From Pseudomonadota bacterium (GTDB lineage: Bacteria; Pseudomonadota; Alphaproteobacteria; Azospirillales; Azospirillaceae): a stretch of 64,000 bases of DNA. Every line of letters begins with the position of its first letter. Position 1 is the first letter of the stretch. The stretch spans positions 186,001 through 250,000 of the forward strand of contig JAFAFA010000011.1 in the NCBI GenBank assembly GCA_023423695.1, given 5' to 3'. The position numbers were made by a program, and so were the translations under genes. Below are positions 17,118-28,154 of the stretch, in pieces. The notes below the pieces were generated by a model, which did no database searches, was not told the origin of the DNA, and saw only the letters and a program-made list of their open reading frames with translations.

Positions 17118-17882
17118 ATGTCACGCAAGCTTGACGGCAAGATCGCCCTCGTTACCGGCGCCACCAGCGGCATCGGCCTCGCCGCGGCCAAGCGCTTCGC
17201 CGCCGAAGGCGCCGTCGTTTATCTGACCGGCCGCCGCCGGTCCGAACTGGAGGCTGCGGTCGCGGCGATCCATGCCGCCGGCGGTACGGCGACCGGGGTG
17301 CAGGCCGACTCGTCCAATCTGGCCGATCTCGACCGGCTCTACGCCCGGATCGGGAGCGAAGCCGGGCGCCTCGACGTGCTTTACGCCAATGCCGGCGGTG
17401 GCGGCATGCTGCCGCTCGGTGCCATCACGGAGGAGCAGTATGAGGACACCTTCAACCGCAATGTGAAGGGTGTGCTGTTCACCGTACAGAAGGCGCTGCC
17501 GCTGCTCGGCCAGGGCGCTTCGGTGATCCTTGCCGGGTCGACCGCCGGCAGCATGGGCACGGCTGCCTTCAGCGTCTATAGCGCCAGCAAGGCGGCGGTG
17601 CGCAACTTCGCCCGCAGCTGGATCCTGGACCTGAAGGACTGCGGCATCCGCGTCAACACGCTCAGCCCCGGTCCGGTCCGCACGCCGGGTCTGGTCGAAC
17701 TGGCGGGGCCCGAAGCTGCACAGCAGCAGGGGCTGGTGGATTACCTGGCTGCACAGGTGCCGCTGGGCCGCGTCGGCGATCCCGATGAGATCGCCAAGGC
17801 CGCCGTCTTCCTGGCGTCCGACGACAGCAGCTTCGTCAATGGCGTGGAGCTGTTCGCCGACGGCGGCATGGCCCAGGTCTGA
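17118..17882 (+). CDS. Short-chain dehydrogenase/reductase (SDR)
   Basis: A 254-residue classical SDR, NAD(P)H-dependent oxidoreductase. It carries the cofactor motif TGATSGIG, the structural NAG (NAGGGG), catalytic Ser in GSTAGS and the YSASK tetrad pair, with PGPVRTPG after it. An Arg-Arg pair after beta-2 (TGRRRSEL) suggests NADPH preference. ATG 17118 has AAGGAG at the right distance. It is divergent from a LysR regulator. Substrate cannot be assigned; such LysR-paired SDRs are common in alphaproteobacteria. Confidence 0.93.
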   Translation: MSRKLDGKIALVTGATSGIGLAAAKRFAAEGAVVYLTGRRRSELEAAVAAIHAAGGTATGVQADSSNLADLDRLYARIGSEAGRLDVLYANAGGGGMLPLGAITEEQYEDTFNRNVKGVLFTVQKALPLLGQGASVILAGSTAGSMGTAAFSVYSASKAAVRNFARSWILDLKDCGIRVNTLSPGPVRTPGLVELAGPEAAQQQGLVDYLAAQVPLGRVGDPDEIAKAAVFLASDDSSFVNGVELFADGGMAQV

Positions 17883-17929
17883 GTTGGAGGGCTGACGGAG
17901 CGCCGTCCGTTGCCGAGAGCCGTCTTCTC

Positions 17930-17951
17930 GATGGCGGGGCGCCCCGCCATC
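17930..17951. terminator. 22-bp perfect palindrome between convergent genes
   Basis: GATGGCGGGGC at 17930-17940 is followed directly by its exact reverse complement at 17941-17951. It lies between the stops of the SDR and the convergent PPOX-GAF gene (three bases from the latter), so it can act as a terminator in both directions, although there is no T-run. A small GACGG/CCGTC hairpin lies just before it (17894-17907). Confidence 0.5.
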
Positions 17952-17954
17952 CCC

Positions 17955-19358
17955 TCACTGCATCTCCTCCAGCCGCAGGGGAGTCTCCACCAGCAGCCGG
18001 AACCGCCCGCGTCCGGTCTTCTCGATCCGCAAGGGACCCCGGCGGTCGTCCAGACGGCGCTGCAGCAGGATCAGCCGCGCTTCGAGATTCTCGGCGAAAT
18101 CCGGCAGCGGAATGTCCGGCGCCAGCCGCAATTCGCGGTTGGTGAAGTCGGTGCGCCCCAGCGCGGTGTGGTCGCGCACCAGCTTCCACAGGATCGCCCC
18201 GGCCACGCCCTTGATCAGATAGTCGTGGTCGAGGAAGACGCTGTCGTCGGTGGCGTAATGGCGTACGGTGATCGGCGGGCCGCCGGCCGGTGCCGCCATG
18301 GTCCCGGCGGGTGTGTCCTCCACATCCGTCGCCGCTGCCGCGGGCAGGCTGCGCATCAGCGCGCCCAGCTGTGCGGCGAGCGTCGCCAGCGCGTCCTCGT
18401 CGTCGTAGGTGAAACGCATCTCCTGCGTGCTCTCCACGAAGAGCACCCCGGCCAACACCCCGGCCAGCGCGCCACCCGGCCTGCCGCGGGCGTCGCCGGC
18501 CTCCTGCGCCAGGATCGGCACCGCCAACTGGCTGTGCGGCCGCTCCAGACCGGGGAAGGGGATCTCGCGCAGCGGTCCGGCTGCCGTCCCCTGCCGCATC
18601 GCCATGCTGTAGGCGACGTCGGTGGTCATATGGGTGATGCGGATCGGCACCCGCTCGCGCGCCGCCACCCCGATGACGCCGTCGCCGGGCGCCACCTCCC
18701 AACCGATGCCGCTGCCCCGCCCGGTCGCCTCATAACCGAGCGCTGCGACGGTGAACAGCCGTCCGGTTGCGGCGTCCGGCAGCAGGATCAGCGCATGCTC
18801 CACCCCGAACAGGTCGCGCAGGGCCAGGATGGCGCGGTCGAGCAGGTCGGACAGGTCGGCGCAGCCGCGCAAGCCCTCGCAGGCGCGCCGGACGGCCGAC
18901 AGCAGGCTGCGCGGGCGCATGCGCGCGGGCAGGGGACGGCCGCCGGGAACCGCCTCGATCTCCGTCACCCGGAACAGGTCGGCGCCGCGCAGCCGGAACA
19001 CCTCCGCCATCCCGACATGCGAGGCGATGCCCGACAGCTTGGCCTTCATGCTCTCGAACAGCGGCCCGTCGGTCTCAGTCCGCAGATAGTCCAGCCGCAG
19101 CCGGTACTGCGCCCCCGTTGACGGGTCGATGACCTCGAGAAGGGCGTCCCGGCAGTCCAGGATGTTGGCCCGCGTCTTGTTGAAGAACTGGTAGGACAGG
19201 GCGATGTGGCCGGGGTCGACGTAATGGACCTGCGACAGCTGCGAAACGTTGGGCGTGCCGTCCGGCGCCACCGTGGCGATGGTGGCGGGGATCACCCCCT
19301 CCAGGCAGTCCCGGATCGCATCCAGCGTCAGCATGTGGTGGGCTTGAGGGTCGTTCAT
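17955..19358 (-). CDS. PPOX-fold protein with GAF and apparent winged-helix C-terminus
   Basis: 467 residues in three parts. Residues about 10-135 resemble the pyridoxamine 5'-phosphate oxidase-like flavin-binding fold (VIPATIATVAPDGTPNVSQL, ALSYQFFNKTRANI). Residues about 155-340 look like a GAF sensor (DLSDLLDRAILALRDLFG, GVIGVAARERVPIRI, LAVPIL, GVLFVES). After a Pro/Ala-rich linker, residues about 370-467 end in a stretch like the wing of an OmpR-type winged helix (LEARLILLQRRLDDRRG, KTGRGRFRLL). This suggests a flavin- or redox-responsive regulator rather than an oxidase. The ATG at 19358 overlaps the stop of the PPOX gene upstream by four bases (ATGA). Domain calls beyond PPOX are by eye. 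Confidence 0.72.
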   Translation of the reverse strand: MNDPQAHHMLTLDAIRDCLEGVIPATIATVAPDGTPNVSQLSQVHYVDPGHIALSYQFFNKTRANILDCRDALLEVIDPSTGAQYRLRLDYLRTETDGPLFESMKAKLSGIASHVGMAEVFRLRGADLFRVTEIEAVPGGRPLPARMRPRSLLSAVRRACEGLRGCADLSDLLDRAILALRDLFGVEHALILLPDAATGRLFTVAALGYEATGRGSGIGWEVAPGDGVIGVAARERVPIRITHMTTDVAYSMAMRQGTAAGPLREIPFPGLERPHSQLAVPILAQEAGDARGRPGGALAGVLAGVLFVESTQEMRFTYDDEDALATLAAQLGALMRSLPAAAATDVEDTPAGTMAAPAGGPPITVRHYATDDSVFLDHDYLIKGVAGAILWKLVRDHTALGRTDFTNRELRLAPDIPLPDFAENLEARLILLQRRLDDRRGPLRIEKTGRGRFRLLVETPLRLEEMQ

Positions 19359-19888
19359 GCCGGCACCGGTTCGCCGGCCTTCGGGCCCGGCGTCTGGTCG
19401 AACACCGCCGCCGGGCGGACATGCAGCGCCACCAGATCGGCCGGATCGCAAGTCATCACCGCCCGGATGAAGGGCTCGGTGAAGCCGATGCCGGTCAACT
19501 CGGCGATGAAGCCGTCGAGATAGGGGCCGGTGAGAGCCGCCTCCTCCGCCGTCGGGGCGGCCACGAGGGCGCCGTCGCCCTTGACCTGGAGGGAGCGGTG
19601 GGTGCTCGGTTCGGAAAAGACCACGGCCAGACGGCCGGTTTCGGCGACGGCGGCCACCAGTTCGGCGTTGGCCCGCCCGTCGAGCAGAACGGTCAGCCGC
19701 TCTCCCCCGCAACCGGCCCGCGCCGCCACTGCCCGCGCGACCAGGGGCCGGTTCGCGCGGTCGCTGGAGGCGACATTGACGCTGAGGCTGCGGTCCAGGA
19801 AGCGCAGGACCGCAGCGCCCACACCCGTCGCTCGCTGAAGACCGTCCGGCTCCGCCACGCCCGCCCCCTCAGCGCCCCTAAGCGCCAT
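19355..19888 (-). CDS. Pyridoxamine 5'-phosphate oxidase-family protein
   Basis: A 177-residue single-domain protein of the PNPOx-like split barrel. Visible family features are the opening strand-loop ATGVGAAVLRFLDRSLSVNVAS, a VFSEPSTHRSLQVKG core strand pair and a C-terminal GFTEPFIRAVMT/DLVALHVRPAAVFD segment. Such proteins bind FMN, F420 or heme. ATG 19888 is preferred; the frame continues upstream without a ribosome site. It overlaps the PPOX-GAF gene by ATGA, so the two proteins are likely made together and may form one functional unit. Confidence 0.8.
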   Translation of the reverse strand: MALRGAEGAGVAEPDGLQRATGVGAAVLRFLDRSLSVNVASSDRANRPLVARAVAARAGCGGERLTVLLDGRANAELVAAVAETGRLAVVFSEPSTHRSLQVKGDGALVAAPTAEEAALTGPYLDGFIAELTGIGFTEPFIRAVMTCDPADLVALHVRPAAVFDQTPGPKAGEPVPA

Positions 19889-19982
19889 TGTTCGGCGATC
19901 AGGATAGCAGCGGCACCGGCCGGGCGGCAAACCAACCGATGGGCGTCATCCAAGTGGCAGGGACTTGCCCCGGCCATGCCGG

Positions 19983-21035
19983 TCACGCTCCCGGCGCCAC
20001 CACGAAGCAGGCCATGCCGATGGTGACGAGCCCGTTGCAGGCGCTGGCCGCATCCTGCTGCGACAGGCCGGACAGGCGGGCGCGGTAGAGCGGCCCGGTC
20101 TGGGTGTCCACCGCCTGCACGACCCGCTGCGAACGCGACAGCACCGGCATGGAGTTGCGGGCGCGGTCGATCACGCGCTGGCTGTCGTCGGGCGAGCGGA
20201 AGGCGCCGAGCTGCACCGTCCACACCCCACCGCCGGCCGTCGCGGCCCCGGCAATCGCCGCAACCGGACGCGGCGCCGGCGCATCGGGTGTCGAGGTGTC
20301 GGGCGCCACCACCCGCACCGCAGGCGTCGGAGCCGCCGCCGGGGCAGGCGAGGGCAGCGCCGCCACGGCGATCGGCGGACGGCTCGGCGCCGGGCGGCTG
20401 TTGGCCGGCGGCGCGTAGGAGGGGGATGGCCGCGACGATGCGTAGGCCGACCCGAAATCCGGCGGCGAATCGGAGGAGGGCGCGCTGACCAGCACGATGT
20501 CGGCGCCGTTGGGGGCCGGGGTGCGGTTCAGCCGCGGGCCGACCGACGCGATGTAGCGCCGCGTTTCGCCCGGCAGGCTGCGCTTGCCGGCCAGATAGTC
20601 GCCGTAACAGCCCGGACCGCAGTTGTAGGCGCCGAGGAAGCCCGGCGCGCCGAACAGGTTGTACATCTCGCGCAGATAGGCGGTGCCGGCGATGATGTTG
20701 TCATGCGGATCGAACGGGTCGGAGCCCAGATCGTGCTTGCGCCGCATCTCCTCGTAGGTCGCGGGCATCACCTGCATCAGGCCCATGGCGCCGGCCTTGC
20801 TGACGATGGGCTTGCCGTTCATGGTGGTGCGCCCGCCGCTTTCCTGGCGGATCACCTCGCGGATCCACAACTCCGGCATGTCGAACCGCTTGGATGCCTC
20901 GGCGACATGGGCATCGATCTCCGCCGGAGTGGCGGTGCGGTGCGATCCGCCCCCGCTGGCGCAGGCGCTCAGCAGGGCGGTCAGGGCGGCGCAGGTCAGC
21001 AACGGCTTCAGGCGACGCACGGAACCCCCGGTCAT
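19983..21035 (-). CDS. Lipoprotein lytic transglycosylase with C-terminal SPOR domain
   Basis: A 350-residue envelope protein. The signal peptide ends in the lipobox LLSAC (lipidated Cys25). Residues about 40-165 form an SLT (family 1) domain with catalytic Glu65 in IRQESGG, then GAMGLMQVMPATYEEM, and NIIAGTAYLREMY. A Pro/Ala/Ser-rich linker (about 185-270) leads to a SPOR-like domain (VQLGAFRSPDDSQRV to the end) that binds denuded glycan strands at the septum. It cleaves peptidoglycan glycan chains, probably at division sites. The SLT-linker-SPOR order is unlike E. coli RlpA (RlpA-SPOR) but fits septal hydrolases. ATG start at 21035. Confidence 0.9.
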   Translation of the reverse strand: MTGGSVRRLKPLLTCAALTALLSACASGGGSHRTATPAEIDAHVAEASKRFDMPELWIREVIRQESGGRTTMNGKPIVSKAGAMGLMQVMPATYEEMRRKHDLGSDPFDPHDNIIAGTAYLREMYNLFGAPGFLGAYNCGPGCYGDYLAGKRSLPGETRRYIASVGPRLNRTPAPNGADIVLVSAPSSDSPPDFGSAYASSRPSPSYAPPANSRPAPSRPPIAVAALPSPAPAAAPTPAVRVVAPDTSTPDAPAPRPVAAIAGAATAGGGVWTVQLGAFRSPDDSQRVIDRARNSMPVLSRSQRVVQAVDTQTGPLYRARLSGLSQQDAASACNGLVTIGMACFVVAPGA

Positions 21036-21260
21036 CGTTCAGTTACAACGTTAGGATAAGCCCGATTTGGAGGTAGCGACCTTTGCACATTCCCGCCCCG
21101 CCGTAAACCGTCCCGGCTGTGACCTTCGACGCGGCCGGAGAACGCGGAGGGAGGAGGGCATCGGAGTCCTTCGGACGGACAAGCAGCCGGATGGGCATCT
21201 GCCGTCCGGGTCGTCCTCTGCCGGGATTGCCCTTGCCCGGGTCTTTCGGGGACCGGGTCT

Positions 21261-21719
21261 TCAAATCTCCCGGTCATCGTCCGGGTCGCGGCGGGTGGTC
21301 AGCTCACGCATCAGCCGTTCCTTGGCGGTCTTCCGGCTCGGCCGCCCCCCCGACCGTCCGAGCAGCCCGCCGAGCAGCCCGCCCAGCGGCCCACCGGGCT
21401 TCGGCTCGTCCTCCGGTTCCGCGGTCACCTGCGCGCGCTCCGCCTCGCGCCGGGCCAGCATGGCGGCGCGGTCGACCAGCGGATTGCGCAGCCGGTGCGG
21501 CAGCGCCCTGAAGGCGAGGTTGGCACGTTCCAGGTCCGCCACCGACTCGGTGGAGCGGGCGATGCGCAGCGCCACCCGGAACAGGTCGAGCCGCCACGCA
21601 TCCTCCGGCGCATGCGGCAGCGTCTCCGCCGCCGCCAGCAGGGTATCCAGCCCCTTTCCGGTCAGTCCGCTGGTGGATTGCCCGCCGATCGATCGTTCGG
21701 TGTCGCGGTCCCGTCCCAT
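21261..21719 (-). CDS. Unknown protein with Gly-Leu repeat segment, 152 aa
   Basis: No family recognised. The N-terminal 90 residues appear helical (LDTLLAAAETLPHAPEDAW, LDLFRVALRIARSTESV, ERANLAFRALPHRLRNPLVDRAA). A low-complexity segment GGLLGGLLGRSGG follows the acidic PEDEPK, and the C-terminus is strongly charged (KTAKERLMRELTTRRDPDDD). ATG 21719 is chosen; the longer open frame upstream crosses a region with repeats. It has no close operon partner. Confidence 0.55.
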   Translation of the reverse strand: MGRDRDTERSIGGQSTSGLTGKGLDTLLAAAETLPHAPEDAWRLDLFRVALRIARSTESVADLERANLAFRALPHRLRNPLVDRAAMLARREAERAQVTAEPEDEPKPGGPLGGLLGGLLGRSGGRPSRKTAKERLMRELTTRRDPDDDREI

Positions 21720-21840
21720 TCCGTCATCGAAGCTGTCGCGCTGAAGGCGGACTTTAGGACGCCGGCCGCCGCTTTGTCTGCCCCCAAGCGGGGACCACAC
21801 CATTTGGGTGGGGGAGGGAGAGGGATGGGCACGGAAAATA

Positions 21841-21868
21841 GCCCCCTTCCCGTCACCGGGAAGAGGGC
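21841..21868 (-). terminator. Terminator of the catalase gene
   Basis: CTTCCCG at 21846-21852 pairs with CGGGAAG at 21857-21863, extended by GCCC/GGGC. On the minus strand, reading away from the catalase stop at 21991, the hairpin is followed by TATTTTCC, which fits an intrinsic terminator. Confidence 0.6.
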
Positions 21869-21990
21869 CTGAAGTCAATTGGGGAAATGCGCGGCTGGAT
21901 GCCGGCGATCATGCAGCGCCCAGGGGAACGGGCGCGGCATCTCGAGACCGGCCCCTCCGCGAACCCGCGCAAAGGGCCGGAACGTTCACG

Positions 21991-23442
21991 TCACTCCGCG
22001 GCCTGCGCCACCGTCAGGCCCAGGCGCTTGGCCACGCCCTCGCCATAGGCCGGGTCGGCGGCCAGGAAGTGCTTCAACTGGCGCTGCTGGATGAACAGCG
22101 GGGCCTTGCCCAGGCTGCCGGCGATGTTGTCCATCAGGCGGCCTTGTGCCTCCCCGCCGATCAGGCGGAACAGCGCGCCGGCCTGGGCGTAGTCGTCGTT
22201 GCCCTCGCGGTGGTCGTAGTGCGCGGCATCGCCGCTGATGCGCAGCGGCGGCTCGCTCGGCACGCCGGTCTGGGCCGGGCCGCCGAAGCTGTTCGGCTCG
22301 TAGTTCGACCGCCCGCCGCCGTTGCCGTCGGTGCGCATGGCGCCGTCGCGCTGGTAATTGTGGACCGGGCAACCCTGCGGCTTGTTCACGGGGATCTGCG
22401 CGTAGTTGCCGCCCAGCCGGTAGCGGTGGGCGTCGGCATAGGCGAACAGGCGGCCCTGCAGCATCTTGTCCGGGCTGAAGGAGATGCCGGGCACCACGCT
22501 GGCCGGGCTGAAGGCGGCCTGTTCGGTCTCCGCGAAGAAGTTCTCGGGGTTGCGGTTCAGCACCAGCTCGCCGATCTCGACCAGCGGGTAGTCGGCATGC
22601 GGCCACACCTTTGTCAGGTCGAACGGGTTGATGCGGTAATCGTCGGCTTCCGTTTCCGGCATGATCTGCACCGAGACGGTCCAGGCCGGGAAATCGCCGT
22701 CCTCGATCGAGGCGAAGAGGTCGCGGGTGGCATGGTCGGGGTCGATGCCGCCCATCACCGTCGCCTGCTCGGCGGTCAGGTTCTGGATGCCCTGGCGGGT
22801 CTTGAAGTGGTACTTGACCCAGAAACGCTCGTTCGCCGCGTTGATCCACGAGAAGGTGTGGCTGCTGAAGCCGTCCATGTGGCGGTAGCCGCGCGGAGTG
22901 CCGCGGTCGCTGAACAGGATGGTCAGCTGGTGCATCGTCTCCGGCGACAGCGAGAAGAAGTCCCACATCGCGGTGGGGTCCTTCAGGTTGGTGGCCGGGT
23001 TGCGCTTCTGGGTGTGGATGAAATCCGGGAACTTCAGCGGATCGCGCAGGAAGAAGACCGGCGTGTTGTTGCCGACCAGATCGTAGTTGCCCTCTTCCGT
23101 GTAGAACTTCACCGCGAAACCGCGCGGATCGCGCTCGGCATCGGCGGAGCCCTTCTCGCCGCCGACGGTGGAGAAGCGCAGGAAGACCGGCGTCTCCTTG
23201 CCCACAGTCGACAGGAAGGCGGCCTTGGTCCAGTGCGTCACGTCACGGGTGACGCGGAAGCTGCCATAAGCGCCGGCGCCCTTGGCATGGACCACGCGCT
23301 CCGGAATGCGTTCCCGGTTGAAATGGGCCAGCTTCTCGATCAGGTGGAAATCCTGCAGCAGCAGCGGCCCGCGCGGCCCGGCGCTCAGCGAATTCTGGTT
23401 GTCGGGAACGGGCTGGCCGAAGCTGGTGGTCAGGGTGCTCAT
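21991..23442 (-). CDS. katA: Monofunctional heme catalase
   Basis: A 483-residue clade-3-size catalase that dismutates hydrogen peroxide. Catalytic His is in RVVHAKGAGAYG, the Asn in VGNNTPVFF, and the proximal heme Tyr in RLFAYADAHRYRLG; PHADYPLVEIG and NRNPENFF are also family-typical. The start ATG 23442 (MSTLTTS) has GAGG upstream; ATG 23451 would add MTR but lies too near that site. It is divergent from oxyR with 121 bp between, the usual arrangement for peroxide-inducible catalase in alphaproteobacteria. Confidence 0.96.
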   Translation of the reverse strand: MSTLTTSFGQPVPDNQNSLSAGPRGPLLLQDFHLIEKLAHFNRERIPERVVHAKGAGAYGSFRVTRDVTHWTKAAFLSTVGKETPVFLRFSTVGGEKGSADAERDPRGFAVKFYTEEGNYDLVGNNTPVFFLRDPLKFPDFIHTQKRNPATNLKDPTAMWDFFSLSPETMHQLTILFSDRGTPRGYRHMDGFSSHTFSWINAANERFWVKYHFKTRQGIQNLTAEQATVMGGIDPDHATRDLFASIEDGDFPAWTVSVQIMPETEADDYRINPFDLTKVWPHADYPLVEIGELVLNRNPENFFAETEQAAFSPASVVPGISFSPDKMLQGRLFAYADAHRYRLGGNYAQIPVNKPQGCPVHNYQRDGAMRTDGNGGGRSNYEPNSFGGPAQTGVPSEPPLRISGDAAHYDHREGNDDYAQAGALFRLIGGEAQGRLMDNIAGSLGKAPLFIQQRQLKHFLAADPAYGEGVAKRLGLTVAQAAE

Positions 23443-23550
23443 CCGGGTCATCCTCGTTGGGGCGGCGTCGCTCGAAGCGGCGTCATTGTCTCGCCCCTGG
23501 TTATCCGGCGTCTTGAACGATATATCCAAGACATAGAAGGAAATGTACCA

Positions 23551-23565
23551 ATAGGCGTTGTCTAT
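23551..23565. promoter_or_regulatory. Candidate OxyR site overlapping the oxyR start codon
   Basis: ATAG at 23551-23554, seven bases, CTAT at 23562-23565: this is the ATAG-N7-CTAT half of the E. coli OxyR site and obeys the LysR T-N11-A rule. The CTAT includes the first two bases of the oxyR ATG (23564). Another ATAG occurs at 23533-23536, but its spacing (18 bp) is not the 22 bp expected for the second half of a classic site. Known for OxyR: autorepression and activation of a divergent gene. Confidence 0.5.
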
Positions 23566-24523
23566 GAATCTCTCCGCGCTGTCCCTGCGTGACCTCGAAT
23601 ATGTCGTCGCCGTCGCCGAGCTGCGCCATTTCGGCCGCGCCGCCGAACGCTGCGCCGTCAGCCAGCCGTCGCTGAGCGCCCAGATCCGCAAGCTGGAGGA
23701 GGCGCTCGGCCTGTCGCTGTTCGAGCGGACCAGCCGCAAGGTCCTGCTGACCCCGCGCGGCGAGGCCATCGTCGCCCAGGCCCGCGTCGTGCTGGAGGAG
23801 GCACGGCGCCTGCTGGCGCTGGCCGACGGGTCGGGCGGTGCGCTGACCGGGCGGCTGCGGCTGGCGGCGATCCACACGCTGGGTCCCTACCTGTTCCCGC
23901 ACATCCTGCCGCCGCTGCGCGATGCCTGGCCCGACCTGACGCTGATCCTGTCGGAAGGGCGCACCGATAGCCTGTTGGAGGAGTTGCGCGACGGCCGGCT
24001 CGACGCCGTGCTGCTGGCCCTGCCGGTGGAAGCCGACGGGCTGGTGGCGGAGCCGCTGTTCTTCGAGCCCTTCCTGCTCGCCCATCCCGCCGGCCACCGC
24101 CTCTGTTCGGCGTCCGACCTGTCGCTGAACGACCTCGACCCGTCCGAGCTTCTGCTGCTGGAGGAGGGGCATTGCCTGCGCGATCAGGCGCTGGCCGCCT
24201 GCGGCCTCAGCGCGCGCGGCGGCGGCGTCCACGCCACCGGACTGGAGACGCTGCGCCACATGGTGGCTGCCGGGGCCGGCTGCACGCTGATGCCGCTGCT
24301 GGCGACCCGAGGAGATGCCGGGCGGACCGCCAGCGTCGGCGGGCTGGTGGAATACCGCCCCTTCGACGCGTCCTCCGACGGCCATTCCAATGGCACCCGT
24401 CCGCCCGGCCGCGTCATCGGCCTCGTCTGGCGGGCCAGCGATCCGCGCGACCGCGGCCTGCGCGATCTGGCCGGCTTGCTGCGCCGCGGGATGCCGGCGG
24501 GCACCGAGCCGGTCCTATCCTGA
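23564..24523 (+). CDS. oxyR: OxyR hydrogen-peroxide sensor and transcription regulator
   Basis: A 319-residue LysR-family regulator. The HTH is at residues about 5-65 (LRDLEYVVAVAELRHFGRAAERCAVSQ region). The redox pair is intact: EEGHCLRDQALAAC gives Cys204 and Cys213, the same nine-residue spacing as Cys199/Cys208 of E. coli OxyR, with GHCLRDQ conserved. It should form a disulfide on peroxide exposure and activate the divergent catalase. ATG 23564 is used; a TTG six bases upstream is in frame. No strong ribosome site stands close by. Confidence 0.94.
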   Translation: MNLSALSLRDLEYVVAVAELRHFGRAAERCAVSQPSLSAQIRKLEEALGLSLFERTSRKVLLTPRGEAIVAQARVVLEEARRLLALADGSGGALTGRLRLAAIHTLGPYLFPHILPPLRDAWPDLTLILSEGRTDSLLEELRDGRLDAVLLALPVEADGLVAEPLFFEPFLLAHPAGHRLCSASDLSLNDLDPSELLLLEEGHCLRDQALAACGLSARGGGVHATGLETLRHMVAAGAGCTLMPLLATRGDAGRTASVGGLVEYRPFDASSDGHSNGTRPPGRVIGLVWRASDPRDRGLRDLAGLLRRGMPAGTEPVLS

Positions 24524-24583
24524 AGGGCTGAGGAATTTCGGGAAGGAACAAGCGCCCATCGGCCGGGTTGAAGGCTCGGCCCA

Positions 24584-24605
24584 CGCTTCTCACTGTCCAG
24601 AAGCG
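24584..24605. other. Hairpin between oxyR and glgX
   Basis: CGCTTCT at 24584-24590 and AGAAGCG at 24599-24605 form a perfect 7-bp stem with an 8-base loop, about 40 bp upstream of the glgX start. No T-run follows, so it is more likely a leader hairpin than a terminator. Confidence 0.3.
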
Positions 24606-24643
24606 AGGGCACGATTTTCGATCAGGCGGAGAAGTGGGCGATC

Positions 24644-27007
<2,364 letters not shown>

Positions 27008-27017
27008 ACCGAGGCTC

Positions 27018-27050
27018 GATCCCCCTCTCCCCCCTGGGGAGAGGGGGATC
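27018..27050. terminator. 15-bp perfect hairpin after glgX
   Basis: The arm at 27018-27032 (GATCCCCCTCTCCCC) pairs perfectly with 27036-27050 around CCT. It belongs to the same CCCTCTCC-rich hairpin style as repeat B and stands between glgX and the metallopeptidase gene, where it may terminate or attenuate transcription. No T-run is present. Confidence 0.5.
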
Positions 27051-27077
27051 CCCCGGACCGCACCGGATCACCCCGCC

Positions 27078-28154
27078 ATGAAACTCTTCGAATGCCAGAA
27101 CTGCCACCAGCCGCTCTATTTCGAGAACACGCTGTGCGAGCGCTGCGGCTACCGGCTGGGCTATCTGCCGGATGTGGGCACCCTGTCGGCGATCGACCCG
27201 ACCGACCATGACGGGGTGTGGAGCGCGCTCGCCACCACCGAACCGCTCTACAAATTCTGTGCGAACGCCGAACTGGACGCCTGCAATTGGATGCTGCCGG
27301 CCGATTCGGCCGACACCCATTGCTCTGCCTGCCGGCACAACCGCACCATCCCCGACCTGTCTGACACCGCCAACCTGACGCTCTGGCGCAAGCTGGAGCT
27401 GGCCAAGCACCACCTGTTCTACACCCTGACCAACCTGAAGCTGCCGCTGCAGACCAGGAGCGAGAATCCCGAGGAAGGGCTGGCCTTCGACTTCCTGTCC
27501 GACACCGTCGGGCCCGACGGCACGGTGACGCCGGTGCTGACCGGCCACGCCAACGGCCTGATCACCATCAACGTCGCCGAGGCCGACGACGCCGAGCGCG
27601 AGAAGCGCCGCACCGACATGGGCGAGCCCTACCGCACGCTGCTCGGCCATTTCCGGCACGAGAGCGGCCATTACGTCTGGGACCGTCTGGTGCGCGACGA
27701 CCCGGCCCTGCTGGAGCGCTTCCGCGCGCTGTTCGGCGACGAGCGCGAGGATTACGGCGAGGCGCTGAAACGTCACTACGCCAACGGCGCGCCGGCCGAC
27801 TGGCAGGCGAATTTCGTCAGCGCCTATGCCACCGCCCATCCGTGGGAGGATTTCGCCGAGACCTGGGCGCATTATCTCCACATCGTCGACACGCTGGAAA
27901 CCGCCCGTGCCTTCGGCCTGCGGATCCGCCCGCGCATCAGCGAAGGGGCCGAGCTGGAATCGGAGATCGACTTCAACCCCCACAAGGCCCGGCACATCGA
28001 GGACCTGATCGAACCCTGGCTGCCCCTGACCTACGCGGTGAACAGCCTGAACCGCAGCATGGGTCAGCCGGATCTCTACCCCTTCATCCTGTCGGCCTCG
28101 GTGATCGGGAAGCTGGGGTTTATGAACGGGATGGTTCGGGAGTTGGAACGCTAG
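27078..28154 (+). CDS. Putative zinc-binding metallopeptidase with N-terminal zinc ribbon
   Basis: A 358-residue cytoplasmic protein matching the 'putative zinc-binding metallopeptidase' type. The N-terminus has a ribbon-like C6-x2-C9...C20-x2-C23, and a second Cys set follows at 61, 69, 82 and 85 (HCSACRHN). The active-site helix reads HFRHESGHYVWD, giving HESGH (194-198) as an HExxH zincin motif. The later EDFAETWAHYLHIVDTLE block is family-typical and likely gives the third ligand. Biological role is not established for this family. ATG 27078. It follows glgX after a hairpin; a shared transcript is uncertain. Confidence 0.82.
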   Translation: MKLFECQNCHQPLYFENTLCERCGYRLGYLPDVGTLSAIDPTDHDGVWSALATTEPLYKFCANAELDACNWMLPADSADTHCSACRHNRTIPDLSDTANLTLWRKLELAKHHLFYTLTNLKLPLQTRSENPEEGLAFDFLSDTVGPDGTVTPVLTGHANGLITINVAEADDAEREKRRTDMGEPYRTLLGHFRHESGHYVWDRLVRDDPALLERFRALFGDEREDYGEALKRHYANGAPADWQANFVSAYATAHPWEDFAETWAHYLHIVDTLETARAFGLRIRPRISEGAELESEIDFNPHKARHIEDLIEPWLPLTYAVNSLNRSMGQPDLYPFILSASVIGKLGFMNGMVRELER

